Assembly: GCA_009839585.1 (NCBI GenBank)
Contig: VXPI01000209.1
Coordinates: 1-7,493 of the forward strand
Origin: Gammaproteobacteria bacterium
GTDB lineage: Bacteria > Pseudomonadota > Gammaproteobacteria > Arenicellales > Poriferihabitantaceae
Length of the DNA: 7,493 nt
Reading direction: 5' to 3'
In this document: positions 1 to 6,636 of the stretch, one piece after another
How the letters are laid out: every line of letters begins with the position of its first letter
How positions within the stretch are numbered: position 1 is the stretch's first letter
Translations under genes and position numbers: made by a program
Notes under the pieces: model-generated
What the model was told of the DNA's origin: nothing
The model's input: only the letters and a program-made list of their open reading frames with translations
Databases searched by the model: none

Positions 1-38
1 CATGCAATTTGGCTTTTGGATTTACGATTCAAAGAAAA

Positions 39-44
39 AAGGAA
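39..44 (+). promoter_or_regulatory. Ribosome binding site of argH
   Basis: AAGGAA lies four bases before the ATG at 49. It decides the argH start: the frame is open further up to a TTG at 16, but that codon has no comparable purine-rich site, and the extra residues (DLRFKEKRKL) are not like the start of argininosuccinate lyases. Confidence 0.7.
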
Positions 45-48
45 ATTA

Positions 49-1443
49 ATGATTAAGAAAGGCAACCTCTGGTCTGGTCGATTTTCTGCGAGTCCCAGCG
101 ATCTGATGGAGAAATTCTCCCAGTCGGTGAGTTTTGACAAGCGGCTGTACAAGCATGATATTGCCGGCTCAATTGCACATGTCGAAATGCTTGCCGCCAA
201 GGGGATCATCAGCAATGCAGAATCCGAAAAAATCAGGGATGCGCTCAAGGAAATTCTTGACGAGATCGAGTCAGGCAGGTTCCTTTGGTCGGTCGAGCAG
301 GAAGATGTACACATGAATATCGAGTCGGCCTTGATCGAGAAGATTGGAGAAGCCGGAAAAAAACTGCACACAGGCCGGTCGCGTAATGATCAGGTTTCGA
401 CTGATATGCGGCTTTACCTGATGGAAGAGATTAATTCCATATGCGGGCTGTTGAATGCAGTCCAGCTTGAATTGACCCACAGGGCAGGACAGGAGTCAGG
501 AACAATCATGCCCGGCTGGACTCACATGCAGCCAGCCCAGCCGGTGACATTCGGGCATCACCTGCTAGCCTGGAATGAGATGCTGGATCGGGATTATCGA
601 CGGCTGAGAGACTGTTATGAGCGTACCAATGAGAGCCCATTAGGCTCCGCAGCACTGGCTGGTACGGGTTATCCGATTGACCGGGAGATGACCGCATCAC
701 GGCTGGGCTTTGGCAGGGTGATGGTTAATTCACTGGATGCCGTATCCGACCGGGATTTTGCGATTGAGTTTGCGTCCTGCTCTGCGATATTGATGATCCA
801 TCTCTCACGAATTGCCGAAGAACTCGTATTGTGGTCGATGCCATCGCTGGAATACATCGATCTTGGCGAGAATTTCTGTACCGGATCCAGCATTATGCCG
901 CAGAAGAAAAACCCGGATGTTGCCGAATTGATTCGGGGAAAATCAGGTCGGGCGACTGGAAATCTGGTCACTCTACTGATGATCATGAAGGCACAGCCCC
1001 TGGCCTATAACCGGGATAATCAGGAAGACAAGGAGCCCCTGTTTGATCAGGTCGACACAGTCAAGACGTGTCTTGAAGTGTTCCTGTCAATGTTGCCGGG
1101 TATTGAAGTATTTCCGGATAATATGGCGAAAGCGGCCTTGATAGGCCATCAGACTGCGACCGATCTTGCCGACTATCTAGTGGATAAGCAGATTCCATTT
1201 CGTGACGCTTACAAGATCGTCGGGCGTATTGTTGCGTATACGATCTGGAACAATACGCATTTGCATGAGATTCCGCTCAAGAAACTAAGGGAATTCAGCG
1301 AAAAAATCGATTCGGACGTATTCGAGACCATCACATTGGATGGTTCCCTTTCGAGACGTAATCATGTCGGAGGCACTGCCCCGATTCAGGTTCGAAAGGC
1401 AGCGCAAAAAGCTGCAAAGAAAATCAAGAGTCGCTCCGCTTGA
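49..1443 (+). CDS. argH: Argininosuccinate lyase
   Basis: Cytosolic enzyme that splits argininosuccinate into arginine and fumarate, the last step of arginine synthesis. From the ATG at 49 it has 464 residues, close to the roughly 460 usual for the family. It opens with the typical NLWSGRFS stretch (residues 6-13). The fumarase/aspartase superfamily blocks are present in order: HTGRSRNDQ (107-115), the GWTHMQPAQP block (156-165) with the catalytic-base region T158-H159, and the flexible signature loop GSSIMPQKKNPD (279-290) carrying the catalytic serine (S281 by position). The C-terminal region contains the expected GGTAPIQV. The gene looks intact. It overlaps the next gene, lptM, by four bases (TTGA), which suggests one transcript and coupled translation. 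No promoter can be seen in the 48 bases upstream, so the start of transcription probably lies outside the window. The identification is very secure. Confidence 0.98.
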   Translation: MIKKGNLWSGRFSASPSDLMEKFSQSVSFDKRLYKHDIAGSIAHVEMLAAKGIISNAESEKIRDALKEILDEIESGRFLWSVEQEDVHMNIESALIEKIGEAGKKLHTGRSRNDQVSTDMRLYLMEEINSICGLLNAVQLELTHRAGQESGTIMPGWTHMQPAQPVTFGHHLLAWNEMLDRDYRRLRDCYERTNESPLGSAALAGTGYPIDREMTASRLGFGRVMVNSLDAVSDRDFAIEFASCSAILMIHLSRIAEELVLWSMPSLEYIDLGENFCTGSSIMPQKKNPDVAELIRGKSGRATGNLVTLLMIMKAQPLAYNRDNQEDKEPLFDQVDTVKTCLEVFLSMLPGIEVFPDNMAKAALIGHQTATDLADYLVDKQIPFRDAYKIVGRIVAYTIWNNTHLHEIPLKKLREFSEKIDSDVFETITLDGSLSRRNHVGGTAPIQVRKAAQKAAKKIKSRSA

Positions 1444-1646
1444 ACAGTCATCGGTCAGCCACAGGTGTCCGGACAATCCTGCCAGGGTGGCTTCTATTGG
1501 TTATAGTTTGTGGTCTCGTGTTCAGTGGCTGTGGGCAGAAGGGGCCTTTGTACATTCCGACATCGATCACAGATACCCCTGAATCAGGGGTGGTCCAGAA
1601 TGCGGACCCGGAAGAGGACGAGAAAACCAACTCAAAATCCGATTAA
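1440..1646 (+). CDS. lptM: LPS-assembly lipoprotein LptM (YifL family)
   Basis: Small lipoprotein of 68 residues. It has a short positive N-terminus (two arginines), a hydrophobic stretch at residues 13-28 and a lipobox FSGC with the lipidated cysteine at 31. The cysteine is followed at once by GQKGPLYIP, the hallmark of the YifL/LptM family (CG-x-KGPLY). The tail is short, acidic and probably disordered. In Escherichia coli, LptM associates with the LptD/LptE LPS translocon and helps LptD mature; the same role here is inferred from family. The mature protein should face the periplasm from the outer membrane. I chose the TTG start whose TTGA overlaps the argH stop, with a weak AAGAG site at 1426-1430. 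A start further in would shorten the signal peptide but not change the call. The phenylalanine at the -3 lipobox position is less common than leucine. Position before lysA matches many gammaproteobacteria. Confidence 0.85.
   Translation: MNSHRSATGVRTILPGWLLLVIVCGLVFSGCGQKGPLYIPTSITDTPESGVVQNADPEEDEKTNSKSD
1575..1591. repeat. Perfect 17-base inverted repeat inside lptM
   Basis: ACCCCTGA-A-TCAGGGGT is a perfect palindrome with 8-base arms around one central A. As RNA it could form a 7-bp GC-rich stem with an AAT triloop. It lies in the variable tail of lptM, about 135 bases before lysA. It could be a regulator site, an mRNA structure or chance; no T-tract follows, so it is not a standard terminator. 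Confidence 0.45.
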
Positions 1647-1672
1647 CTTCCCCAGCAAGTAAACGATTTGCC

Positions 1673-1692
1673 GGAATTGGAGATAGAATTCC
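1673..1692. repeat. Short inverted repeat between lptM and lysA
   Basis: GGAATT and AATTCC flank an 8-base loop in the non-coding gap between the lptM stop and lysA. There is no T-tract, so a terminator is unlikely. It could be an RNA processing or attenuation hairpin, or chance. The gap shows no convincing -10/-35 pair, so lysA probably shares the argH-lptM transcript. Confidence 0.25.
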
Positions 1693-1727
1693 TGCCGCAG
1701 GCTTGATGATTTGTGGTATCCCGATTT

Positions 1728-2981
1728 ATGGATCATTTCAATTTCAGAAATTCCCGGTTGCATGCCGAAGATGTGTCGATCAGCGATATTGTTGAAGCTG
1801 TCGGTACGCCGTGTTTTGTGTATTCGAGAGCTACGCTGGAGCGCCACTGGCACGCTTTTGATCGGGCTTTTGGAAATTATCCGCACCGTATTCATTATGC
1901 GGTCAAGGCCAACTCCAATCTTGCGGTTCTCAATGTACTGGCCCGACTTGGTTCCGGCTTTGACATCGTATCGGGCGGTGAGTTGGCCAGGGTTATTCGG
2001 GCAGGCGGAGATCCCGCGCAAACAATATTCTCCGGGGTCTGCAAACAGGACTGGGAAATCACCGAAGCCCTCCAATCGGGTGTTGGTGCATTCAATATCG
2101 AATCTGAAGGAGAGCTTGAATCAATCTCTGGGATCGCCACGAGACTGAATGCCCGGGCAGCCATATCGGTCAGAATCAATCCGGATGTTGATGCCCGGAC
2201 CCACGCCTATATCTCAACAGGTTTGAAGCAGAACAAGTTTGGTCTTTCGGAAGAGCGTGCGATGGATATTTATTTGCGGGCACGGGAAATGCCGGGGATT
2301 CTGATTCGTGGAATAGCCTGCCATATCGGTTCACAAATTACTGAACTGGCACCATACCGGGATGCGCTCGAAAAAATCCTGAATTTTGTCGAGAGATTGG
2401 CAGGACATGCTATCGAGGTTAAGGAGATTGATTTTGGAGGCGGGCTAGGTGTGCGATACAACGATGAATCGCCACCGGCTCCGGAAGAGTATGCCAGACA
2501 GATTACGGAACAAATGCGGAGTCGTGGCTTGGCGATCCCGGTTGCGATTGAGCCTGGTCGGGGTATTGCCGGCAATGCAGGCATACTGGTTACACGGGTG
2601 CACAGCCTGAAGCATAATGAGCAATCGGCATTCTGTATTGTTGATGCGGCGATGAACGATTTGATCCGCCCTGCACTCTATCAGGCCTATCACGAGATTG
2701 TAGGAGTAGCGGAAAATGAAGGGGGTGAGCAAAATCGATATGATGTGGTTGGCCCGGTTTGTGAGAGTGCGGATTTTATTGGCAAAGACCGGGATCTTGC
2801 GGTGTGTCCGGGGGATCTTCTCGCGGTCAGAACTGTGGGTGCTTACGGATTCGTCCTTGGATCAAACTACAACAGTCGATCAAGGCCGCCCGAGGTTATG
2901 GTCGATGGCAATCAGTTTCACGTAGTCAGAGATAGGGAAGACCTCAGTGCCCTGATGCAGGGGGAGAGAACTCTACCGTAA
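1728..2981 (+). CDS. lysA: Diaminopimelate decarboxylase
   Basis: PLP-dependent cytosolic enzyme that decarboxylates meso-diaminopimelate to L-lysine, the last step of lysine synthesis. From the ATG at 1728 it has 417 residues, near the usual 415-420. The alanine-racemase-like TIM barrel carries the PLP lysine in HYAVKANSN (K60), HIGSQI (199-204), the phosphate-binding GGGLG (237-241) and EPGR (275-278). The C-terminal barrel carries CESADF (345-350), with the cysteine that acts across the dimer interface, and GAYGF (371-375). The N-terminus MDHFNFRN matches the usual MDxFxYR start of proteobacterial LysA. A GTG at 1713 would add five residues, and neither start has a strong ribosome site. 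Upstream lptM is the common neighbour, but the usual downstream dapF is missing: a minus-strand gene converges on lysA instead. The enzyme looks complete and functional. Confidence 0.97.
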   Translation: MDHFNFRNSRLHAEDVSISDIVEAVGTPCFVYSRATLERHWHAFDRAFGNYPHRIHYAVKANSNLAVLNVLARLGSGFDIVSGGELARVIRAGGDPAQTIFSGVCKQDWEITEALQSGVGAFNIESEGELESISGIATRLNARAAISVRINPDVDARTHAYISTGLKQNKFGLSEERAMDIYLRAREMPGILIRGIACHIGSQITELAPYRDALEKILNFVERLAGHAIEVKEIDFGGGLGVRYNDESPPAPEEYARQITEQMRSRGLAIPVAIEPGRGIAGNAGILVTRVHSLKHNEQSAFCIVDAAMNDLIRPALYQAYHEIVGVAENEGGEQNRYDVVGPVCESADFIGKDRDLAVCPGDLLAVRTVGAYGFVLGSNYNSRSRPPEVMVDGNQFHVVRDREDLSALMQGERTLP

Positions 2982-3008
2982 TTCCCAATGATATCGTGTC
3001 TTGGAATT
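2980..3008 (+). terminator. Weak hairpin after lysA, possible terminator
   Basis: AATTCCCAA (2980-2988), starting in the lysA stop codon, can pair with TTGGAATT (3001-3008) as an 8-bp stem with one bulged C and a 12-base loop. The stem is AT-rich and no run of T follows, so intrinsic termination is doubtful. Its position at the end of the plus-strand genes is the main support. Confidence 0.2.
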
Positions 3009-3202
3009 TGAGAGTCCGCGGTACAAGTGCACAGTGGATATAGTGAACATAACAACAAGGAGACTACCGGATAGCAGTATTTCGAACCGAACTCGACATG
3101 GAATTACCCTCTTATCGGAGACGGAAAGTTACTTCCAGTGCATGGATTCACGGTTGGATCAGGGAATATCGCTTCCTGAAGCTTGCCGGACAATCAATCG
3201 GG
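2982..3202. other. Convergent intergenic spacer
   Basis: These 221 bases separate the 3' ends of lysA and the 5'-nucleotidase gene. A strong-looking AAGGAGA (3056-3062) occurs here, but no ATG, GTG or TTG follows at a useful distance. Plus-strand frames that start here run into the 3' end of the nucleotidase gene and resemble no family I know. No strong terminator is visible on either strand. Confidence 0.5.
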
Positions 3203-4093
3203 CTAGGGCTTCACGGGTACATGGCCAGTCGTTACATATTGGCGCGCCGTATTGCAATGCGCTAGGCGGTCATCGAAATAGAGGTCAGCACCAAAACATT
3301 TGAGAAACTCTCCTTTTTTCATCCCACCCAGAAAAAGACTTTCATCAATTCGTATATCCCAGGCGCGTAAGGTCTTGACCACTCTTTCGTGGGCTGGTGC
3401 AGATCTGGAAGTGACCAGGGCCGTTCGGATGGGTTTGTCAGTGCGCACTTTCTGGATGCGGTGAAGGGTCGCCAGAAAGTTCTTGAATGGACCGCCGGGC
3501 AATGGATCATCGGCATTTCTTTTCTCGTGTTCAGCGAACTCATCGATGCCTTCCTCATCGTAGATCTTGTCGGAATCATCCGAAAACAGAACGGAATCTC
3601 CGTCAAAGGCAATGCGGAGCAGATCGTCCGGATCTTCCCTGGTCTGTGAAGGAAGGATGGTGGCTGCAGCATGTCCGTTCAGCAATGCCTGGACGACATC
3701 GTCCGAATCGAACGAGAGAAACAAGTCGCCGCCAAACGGGGTAACGTATTTATAGGGGATTTCCCCCGAGGTAAAGGCGGCTCGGGTAATATTCAATCCA
3801 TAGTGCTCAATGGACTTGAAGATTCTGAGGCCAGTGTCGGCATTGTTTCTGGAGATCAGGACAATTTCTACCCATGGGGATTGCTGGTTTTTCTCGGCCT
3901 GATTGAGCGCCAGAAACTTCTGAACCATGGGGAATGCCACGCCGGGCTCGAGAATCTCGTTCTCATGCTTGATTTGATATTCGCAATAGGCATCAACGCC
4001 TTCCTCGGAGTAAACCCTGTGACTTTCCGCCAGATCGAAAAGTGCTCGAGAAGAGATCGCAATAACCAAAGGCTTTTCAGGTACTTCTGACAT
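3203..4093 (-). CDS. Cytosolic 5'-nucleotidase I family protein
   Basis: Predicted soluble HAD-superfamily phosphatase of 296 residues, matching the family of animal cytosolic 5'-nucleotidase IA/IB, which hydrolyse AMP and some other 5'-nucleotides to nucleoside and phosphate. The HAD motifs can be seen: nucleophile and acid/base aspartates in AFDGDSVLFSD (D164 and D166), motif II VTSR (227-230), a motif III lysine in GGMKKGEF (K259 or K260) and the metal-binding acidic pair in YFDD (D274, D275). The N-terminal half carries family features such as AISSRALFDL (12-21) and TSGEIPYKY (108-116). There is no signal peptide or membrane segment, so it should be cytosolic. Its ATG lies 17 bases inside the end of aroE, so it is almost certainly co-transcribed with aroE and may depend on translational coupling; I see no good ribosome site. 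The physiological substrate cannot be read from sequence. Confidence 0.88.
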   Translation of the reverse strand: MSEVPEKPLVIAISSRALFDLAESHRVYSEEGVDAYCEYQIKHENEILEPGVAFPMVQKFLALNQAEKNQQSPWVEIVLISRNNADTGLRIFKSIEHYGLNITRAAFTSGEIPYKYVTPFGGDLFLSFDSDDVVQALLNGHAAATILPSQTREDPDDLLRIAFDGDSVLFSDDSDKIYDEEGIDEFAEHEKRNADDPLPGGPFKNFLATLHRIQKVRTDKPIRTALVTSRSAPAHERVVKTLRAWDIRIDESLFLGGMKKGEFLKCFGADLYFDDRLAHCNTARQYVTTGHVPVKP

Positions 4094-4943
4094 GATGAAT
4101 TTTGCTGATCAGTTCAATTACGGGTTTGGTTTGCGGATGTACTCCATGCCATAGGTAAAATGAGGCAGCCGCCTGTTCGACCAGCATTCCCAAGCCGTCG
4201 TGGACGGCATAGGATCCATTGTCCAGTGCCCATTCCATAAATGGCGTGAGCTGTGTGCCATAGGTCATGTCATAGGCCAGAGTATTCGAATTTATGCAGT
4301 GTGGATTCAGTTCCGGCATTTGGCCTTCCAGGCCTGCCGAGGTGCCATTGATGACCAAGTCATATTGTCTTCGGCCGGTTTCCCGTAAGGTGACAGGGGT
4401 GACTTTCTCGCCGAATAACTCAGCCATATCGGAGGCTTTACTCATGGTCCTGTTCGTTAAATCCAGCCTTGCCGGACGACATTCAAGCAGCGGTTCAAGG
4501 ACGCCTCGCACCGCTCCCCCGGCACCGATCAACAATATTGAAGACTCCTCCATGGCAAGGCCAAGGTTCTGCTTAAGGTCAGTAACCAATCCAATACCAT
4601 CGGTATTGTCTCCGTATATGGTGCCATTTTCCTGAAAATGAAGGGTGTTGACTGCCCTGGCAACATCGGCTCTTGCGCTTAGCTGGTTGCCTGAACGGGC
4701 ACACAGCTTCCAGGCATCAACCTTGAATGGAACCGTGATATTCAGTCCAGCCCCATTGCTGGCCTGAAAGTGACTGACGGCCTGGTCAAACCCTCCATCG
4801 ACCCGAATTCGGTCGTATTGCAGATTTATGCTGGTCTGTAACGCGAACTCACGGTGTATGTCGGGTGATCGACTGTGTTCGACCGGATTGCCCATGACTG
4901 CGAACCTGATGGCTTTTGGCTTGAAGTCGAATAGATCATTCAT
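4077..4943 (-). CDS. aroE: Shikimate dehydrogenase (NADP+)
   Basis: Reduces 3-dehydroshikimate to shikimate with NADPH in the pathway to chorismate. From the ATG at 4943 the protein has 288 residues, slightly longer than typical (about 270-285) because about 14 extra residues precede the first strand. Substrate-site residues are canonical: serines in NPVEHSRSP (19-27), NITVPFK with catalytic K74, N99 in AVNTL, catalytic D115 in GDNTDG and Q258 in the GMLVEQAA segment. The cofactor domain has the glycine-rich GAGGAVRG (140-147) and NRT (164-166), the pattern of NADP-preferring AroE. An upstream ATG at 4967 would add eight residues and overlap the preceding gene by ten bases; neither start has a clear ribosome site (GGTAGAG lies about 12 bases before the chosen one). 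It sits between the TPK-like gene and the nucleotidase gene, overlapping the latter by 17 bases. Confidence 0.95.
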   Translation of the reverse strand: MNDLFDFKPKAIRFAVMGNPVEHSRSPDIHREFALQTSINLQYDRIRVDGGFDQAVSHFQASNGAGLNITVPFKVDAWKLCARSGNQLSARADVARAVNTLHFQENGTIYGDNTDGIGLVTDLKQNLGLAMEESSILLIGAGGAVRGVLEPLLECRPARLDLTNRTMSKASDMAELFGEKVTPVTLRETGRRQYDLVINGTSAGLEGQMPELNPHCINSNTLAYDMTYGTQLTPFMEWALDNGSYAVHDGLGMLVEQAAASFYLWHGVHPQTKPVIELISKIHHVRST

Positions 4944-4957
4944 GATTGATGTGTACT

Positions 4958-5569
4958 CTACCGGCATTCGGGGGTATTTTCATAGATGACGAAAACCGGG
5001 TCTTCAGTTTGCAAGTGGATTTTACCGTGGCCAATGTTGCTTAAGCCCAGTGAGTCCAACACGCGAAAACGGGTACGGTCCCGACACGGATAGCGGCAGT
5101 CACCATGCAGGGTTAACCATGTATCTTTAAGGCTCAGGATACTGAATAGTCCTTCTCTGTGAAAGTTCCATGTTCCCGCAGTATAGCCGATGATTGTTTG
5201 CTCGAACCGGATTGTCGAGGGTTGGCTGCGGCTTTCGAGAAATTGATGTGCTGCACCAAGATTGAAATATTCGTGATCACGGCGCTTGCCTAGAAATCCA
5301 GACAGGCAGACATTGGAATAATCCGCGGGAATGGAGTCAAGGGCATAGGCGAGATCCGAGTAATCCTTGTCGGCCGACAGGGGGATATCCATGGGGCTGT
5401 CTGAAGAGTCGCCATCGCCCACTGACAGGCCGGCACTGCCAATACGGTAGTTGCTCCCACCATCGACAAACAGAAGGGGTTCCTGCATCGGACCTGATCG
5501 ATAAAGCGGCCCGATGATGCTGATCGGGGTATCGGACGCAAAGTTGTCGAGATACTCGCTGATTTTCAT
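4958..5569 (-). CDS. Thiamine pyrophosphokinase-like protein
   Basis: Of 203 residues, about the size of bacterial thiamine diphosphokinases, which move pyrophosphate from ATP to thiamine giving thiamine diphosphate and AMP. Family landmarks appear in order: VDGGSN (35-40), the metal-binding GDGDS (51-55, usually GDFDS), DKDYSDLAYAL (67-77, matching the D-K/Q-D-x-T/S-D-x-x-x-A-L block) and GFLGKRRDHEYFNL (91-104, matching G-x-x-G-x-R-x-D-H-x-x-x-N-L). The C-terminal part (about 140-198) fits the beta-rich thiamine-binding domain, including GLSN (175-178) in place of the usual G-x-SN. I chose the ATG at 5569, preceded by AGAAGC. An in-frame ATG at 5641 would add 24 residues that do not look like the family. 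It lies 14 bases before aroE. Because several family positions are altered, the substrate may not be thiamine; a related pyrophosphokinase is possible. Fold call is fairly secure, substrate is not. Confidence 0.7.
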   Translation of the reverse strand: MKISEYLDNFASDTPISIIGPLYRSGPMQEPLLFVDGGSNYRIGSAGLSVGDGDSSDSPMDIPLSADKDYSDLAYALDSIPADYSNVCLSGFLGKRRDHEYFNLGAAHQFLESRSQPSTIRFEQTIIGYTAGTWNFHREGLFSILSLKDTWLTLHGDCRYPCRDRTRFRVLDSLGLSNIGHGKIHLQTEDPVFVIYENTPECR

Positions 5570-5690
5570 GTTGCTTCTGCATAACAATGCTGTCGAGCCC
5601 ATATGGAATTCACATGTCGGTTGGCATGGAACCAGAAGCATACAGCCGCATGTTCTTTCTTGTTCGTATGATCACGGTTAAATTCAGTGG
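5570..5690 (-). other. Gap between the oxygenase and TPK-like genes
   Basis: These 121 bases are non-coding if the TPK-like gene starts at 5569, or only 49 bases if it starts at 5641. The stretch contains several ATG triplets on the minus strand in different frames, none with a good ribosome site, and no clear promoter or terminator. I assume read-through from the upstream gene. Confidence 0.4.
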
Positions 5691-6548
5691 TCACGGAGCA
5701 CATAACCAGTCCTTCGGATTCCTGAATTTTGGCCTGAAATAGCAGATCATTCTACCGTCAGGTCCAGCTGTAGCGGCATCACGCCATGGGGTGATGCCAT
5801 GCAGGGCCAGTCGATGAACCAGAAAGGATTCCCCCCGTTTTAGCTGGAGTAGTTTGCGCGGACATTTCTCGAATATCTCTCTTCGGAGCGTTTGGTAGAC
5901 ATCGGTGATATCGACTTCTGACCATTTTTCCGGGGGAATACCCGAAAAAAATTCCCTGAATCTGGCGCGGGCAATCTGATGCGAAGATTCCCAGATAACC
6001 GGAGGTGAGGCATCAGCACAGAAGTCAGTCATCGGAATCCCGAGTACATAGGCGTGGGGTTCTTTCAGGTATCGACGTCGATTCGTTCCGATTGCCAGCA
6101 ATCCATCAATATGTGCAGCATCGCGATTTTGGCGGTAGCGATACACTGAATCGGATTCGGATGTAGAGGGTTTCGGGTATCCGGGATAACAGGCCGATAT
6201 CTGTGCCTGGTCCAGATTGAATCCCGCAAGCGGATAATTTTGTTCGAGGAACGAGACAGCTTCACCACAAATCGGATCCGAGTTTTCGATTCGGCCTTGT
6301 GGGTCGTTGGGGAGCAGGTTTACGCCAACGAACCAGGTACCGCCACAACGAAGCCATCCGGCATTCTCGGGTGCGGCTACTGCTTCTCTGGCATAGGGCA
6401 GTGCATGATCAACCCACTTGAGAAGGCTAGGGTCGAATTTGAAATGAAGCCACCCGGCATTCTGGAATTGCCCGAGCGATTCGGTGCCGTTTGTGATTGA
6501 TTGTGGAAGTGAGCCGTACACGAATTCTGGTTGTGCTGGAAGGGGCAT
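5691..6548 (-). CDS. Phytanoyl-CoA dioxygenase-like Fe(II)/2-oxoglutarate oxygenase, substrate unknown
   Basis: Predicted soluble non-haem iron oxygenase of 285 residues. The facial-triad H-x-D is AHIDG (H146, D148). About 100 residues later comes VHRLALHGITPW: H250 within an HG-x-x-P pattern is the likely distal iron ligand, and R266 in GRMICYFRP the likely 2-oxoglutarate-binding arginine. H245 with R256, eleven residues on, is an alternative with the classical spacing. VIWESSHQI (184-192) fits the double-stranded beta-helix core. Other PhyH-family enzymes hydroxylate small molecules such as ectoine or phytanoyl-CoA; nothing here shows which. No signal peptide is seen. I chose the ATG at 6548 because a perfect -10 box overlaps the other candidate ATG at 6560. 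It is the first gene of the minus-strand group, followed by the TPK-like gene, aroE and the nucleotidase. It resembles conserved uncharacterised proteins I recall from marine alphaproteobacteria, a recollection and not a search. Confidence 0.72.
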   Translation of the reverse strand: MPLPAQPEFVYGSLPQSITNGTESLGQFQNAGWLHFKFDPSLLKWVDHALPYAREAVAAPENAGWLRCGGTWFVGVNLLPNDPQGRIENSDPICGEAVSFLEQNYPLAGFNLDQAQISACYPGYPKPSTSESDSVYRYRQNRDAAHIDGLLAIGTNRRRYLKEPHAYVLGIPMTDFCADASPPVIWESSHQIARARFREFFSGIPPEKWSEVDITDVYQTLRREIFEKCPRKLLQLKRGESFLVHRLALHGITPWRDAATAGPDGRMICYFRPKFRNPKDWLCAP

Positions 6549-6558
6549 CGGAAAATAC

Positions 6559-6585
6559 ATTATACTTGAACGGGAATTTTGCCAG
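6559..6585 (-). promoter_or_regulatory. Putative sigma-70 promoter of the minus-strand group
   Basis: On the minus strand a perfect TATAAT lies at 6564-6559. A poor -35 match, CTGGCA (6585-6580), stands 15 bases upstream, shorter than ideal. Transcription would begin near 6552, about four bases before the ATG at 6548, giving an almost leaderless mRNA. This fits the absence of any ribosome binding site before the oxygenase gene. The -10 is convincing as a string, the -35 is not. Confidence 0.5.
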
Positions 6586-6636
6586 AGGCCGGCATGTTTC
6601 CACTGTGTTGGATTGTCTGCCGATTGTGAAAAATCA

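Noticed and set aside
1632..2075. Minus-strand 147-codon frame
   Set aside because: Antisense to the N-terminal barrel of lysA, including the PLP lysine region; a shadow of strong coding sequence.
3098..3265. Plus-strand 55-codon frame starting with ATG at 3098 (MELPSYRRRK)
   Set aside because: It overlaps the nucleotidase 3' end for about 60 bases, has no ribosome site at a useful distance, and has no recognisable motif.
3001..3303. Plus-strand open frame of 100 codons after lysA
   Set aside because: Its second half is antisense to the conserved C-terminus of the 5'-nucleotidase, it starts with TTG without a ribosome site, and the product resembles no known protein.
3671..4090. Plus-strand 139-codon frame
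   Set aside because: Entirely antisense to the nucleotidase gene, whose HAD motifs and family features are clear; a shadow frame.
5775..5798. Inverted repeat GGCATCAC...GTGATGCC with an 8-base loop
   Set aside because: It lies inside the oxygenase gene, over the conserved HGITPWRDA segment, so the symmetry is best explained by coding constraint and chance.
6484..6636. N-terminal extension of the CoxG-like gene back to the GTG at 6484
   Set aside because: The added 51 residues are cysteine-rich, overlap the start and promoter of the divergent oxygenase gene, and are not part of the SRPBCC domain.
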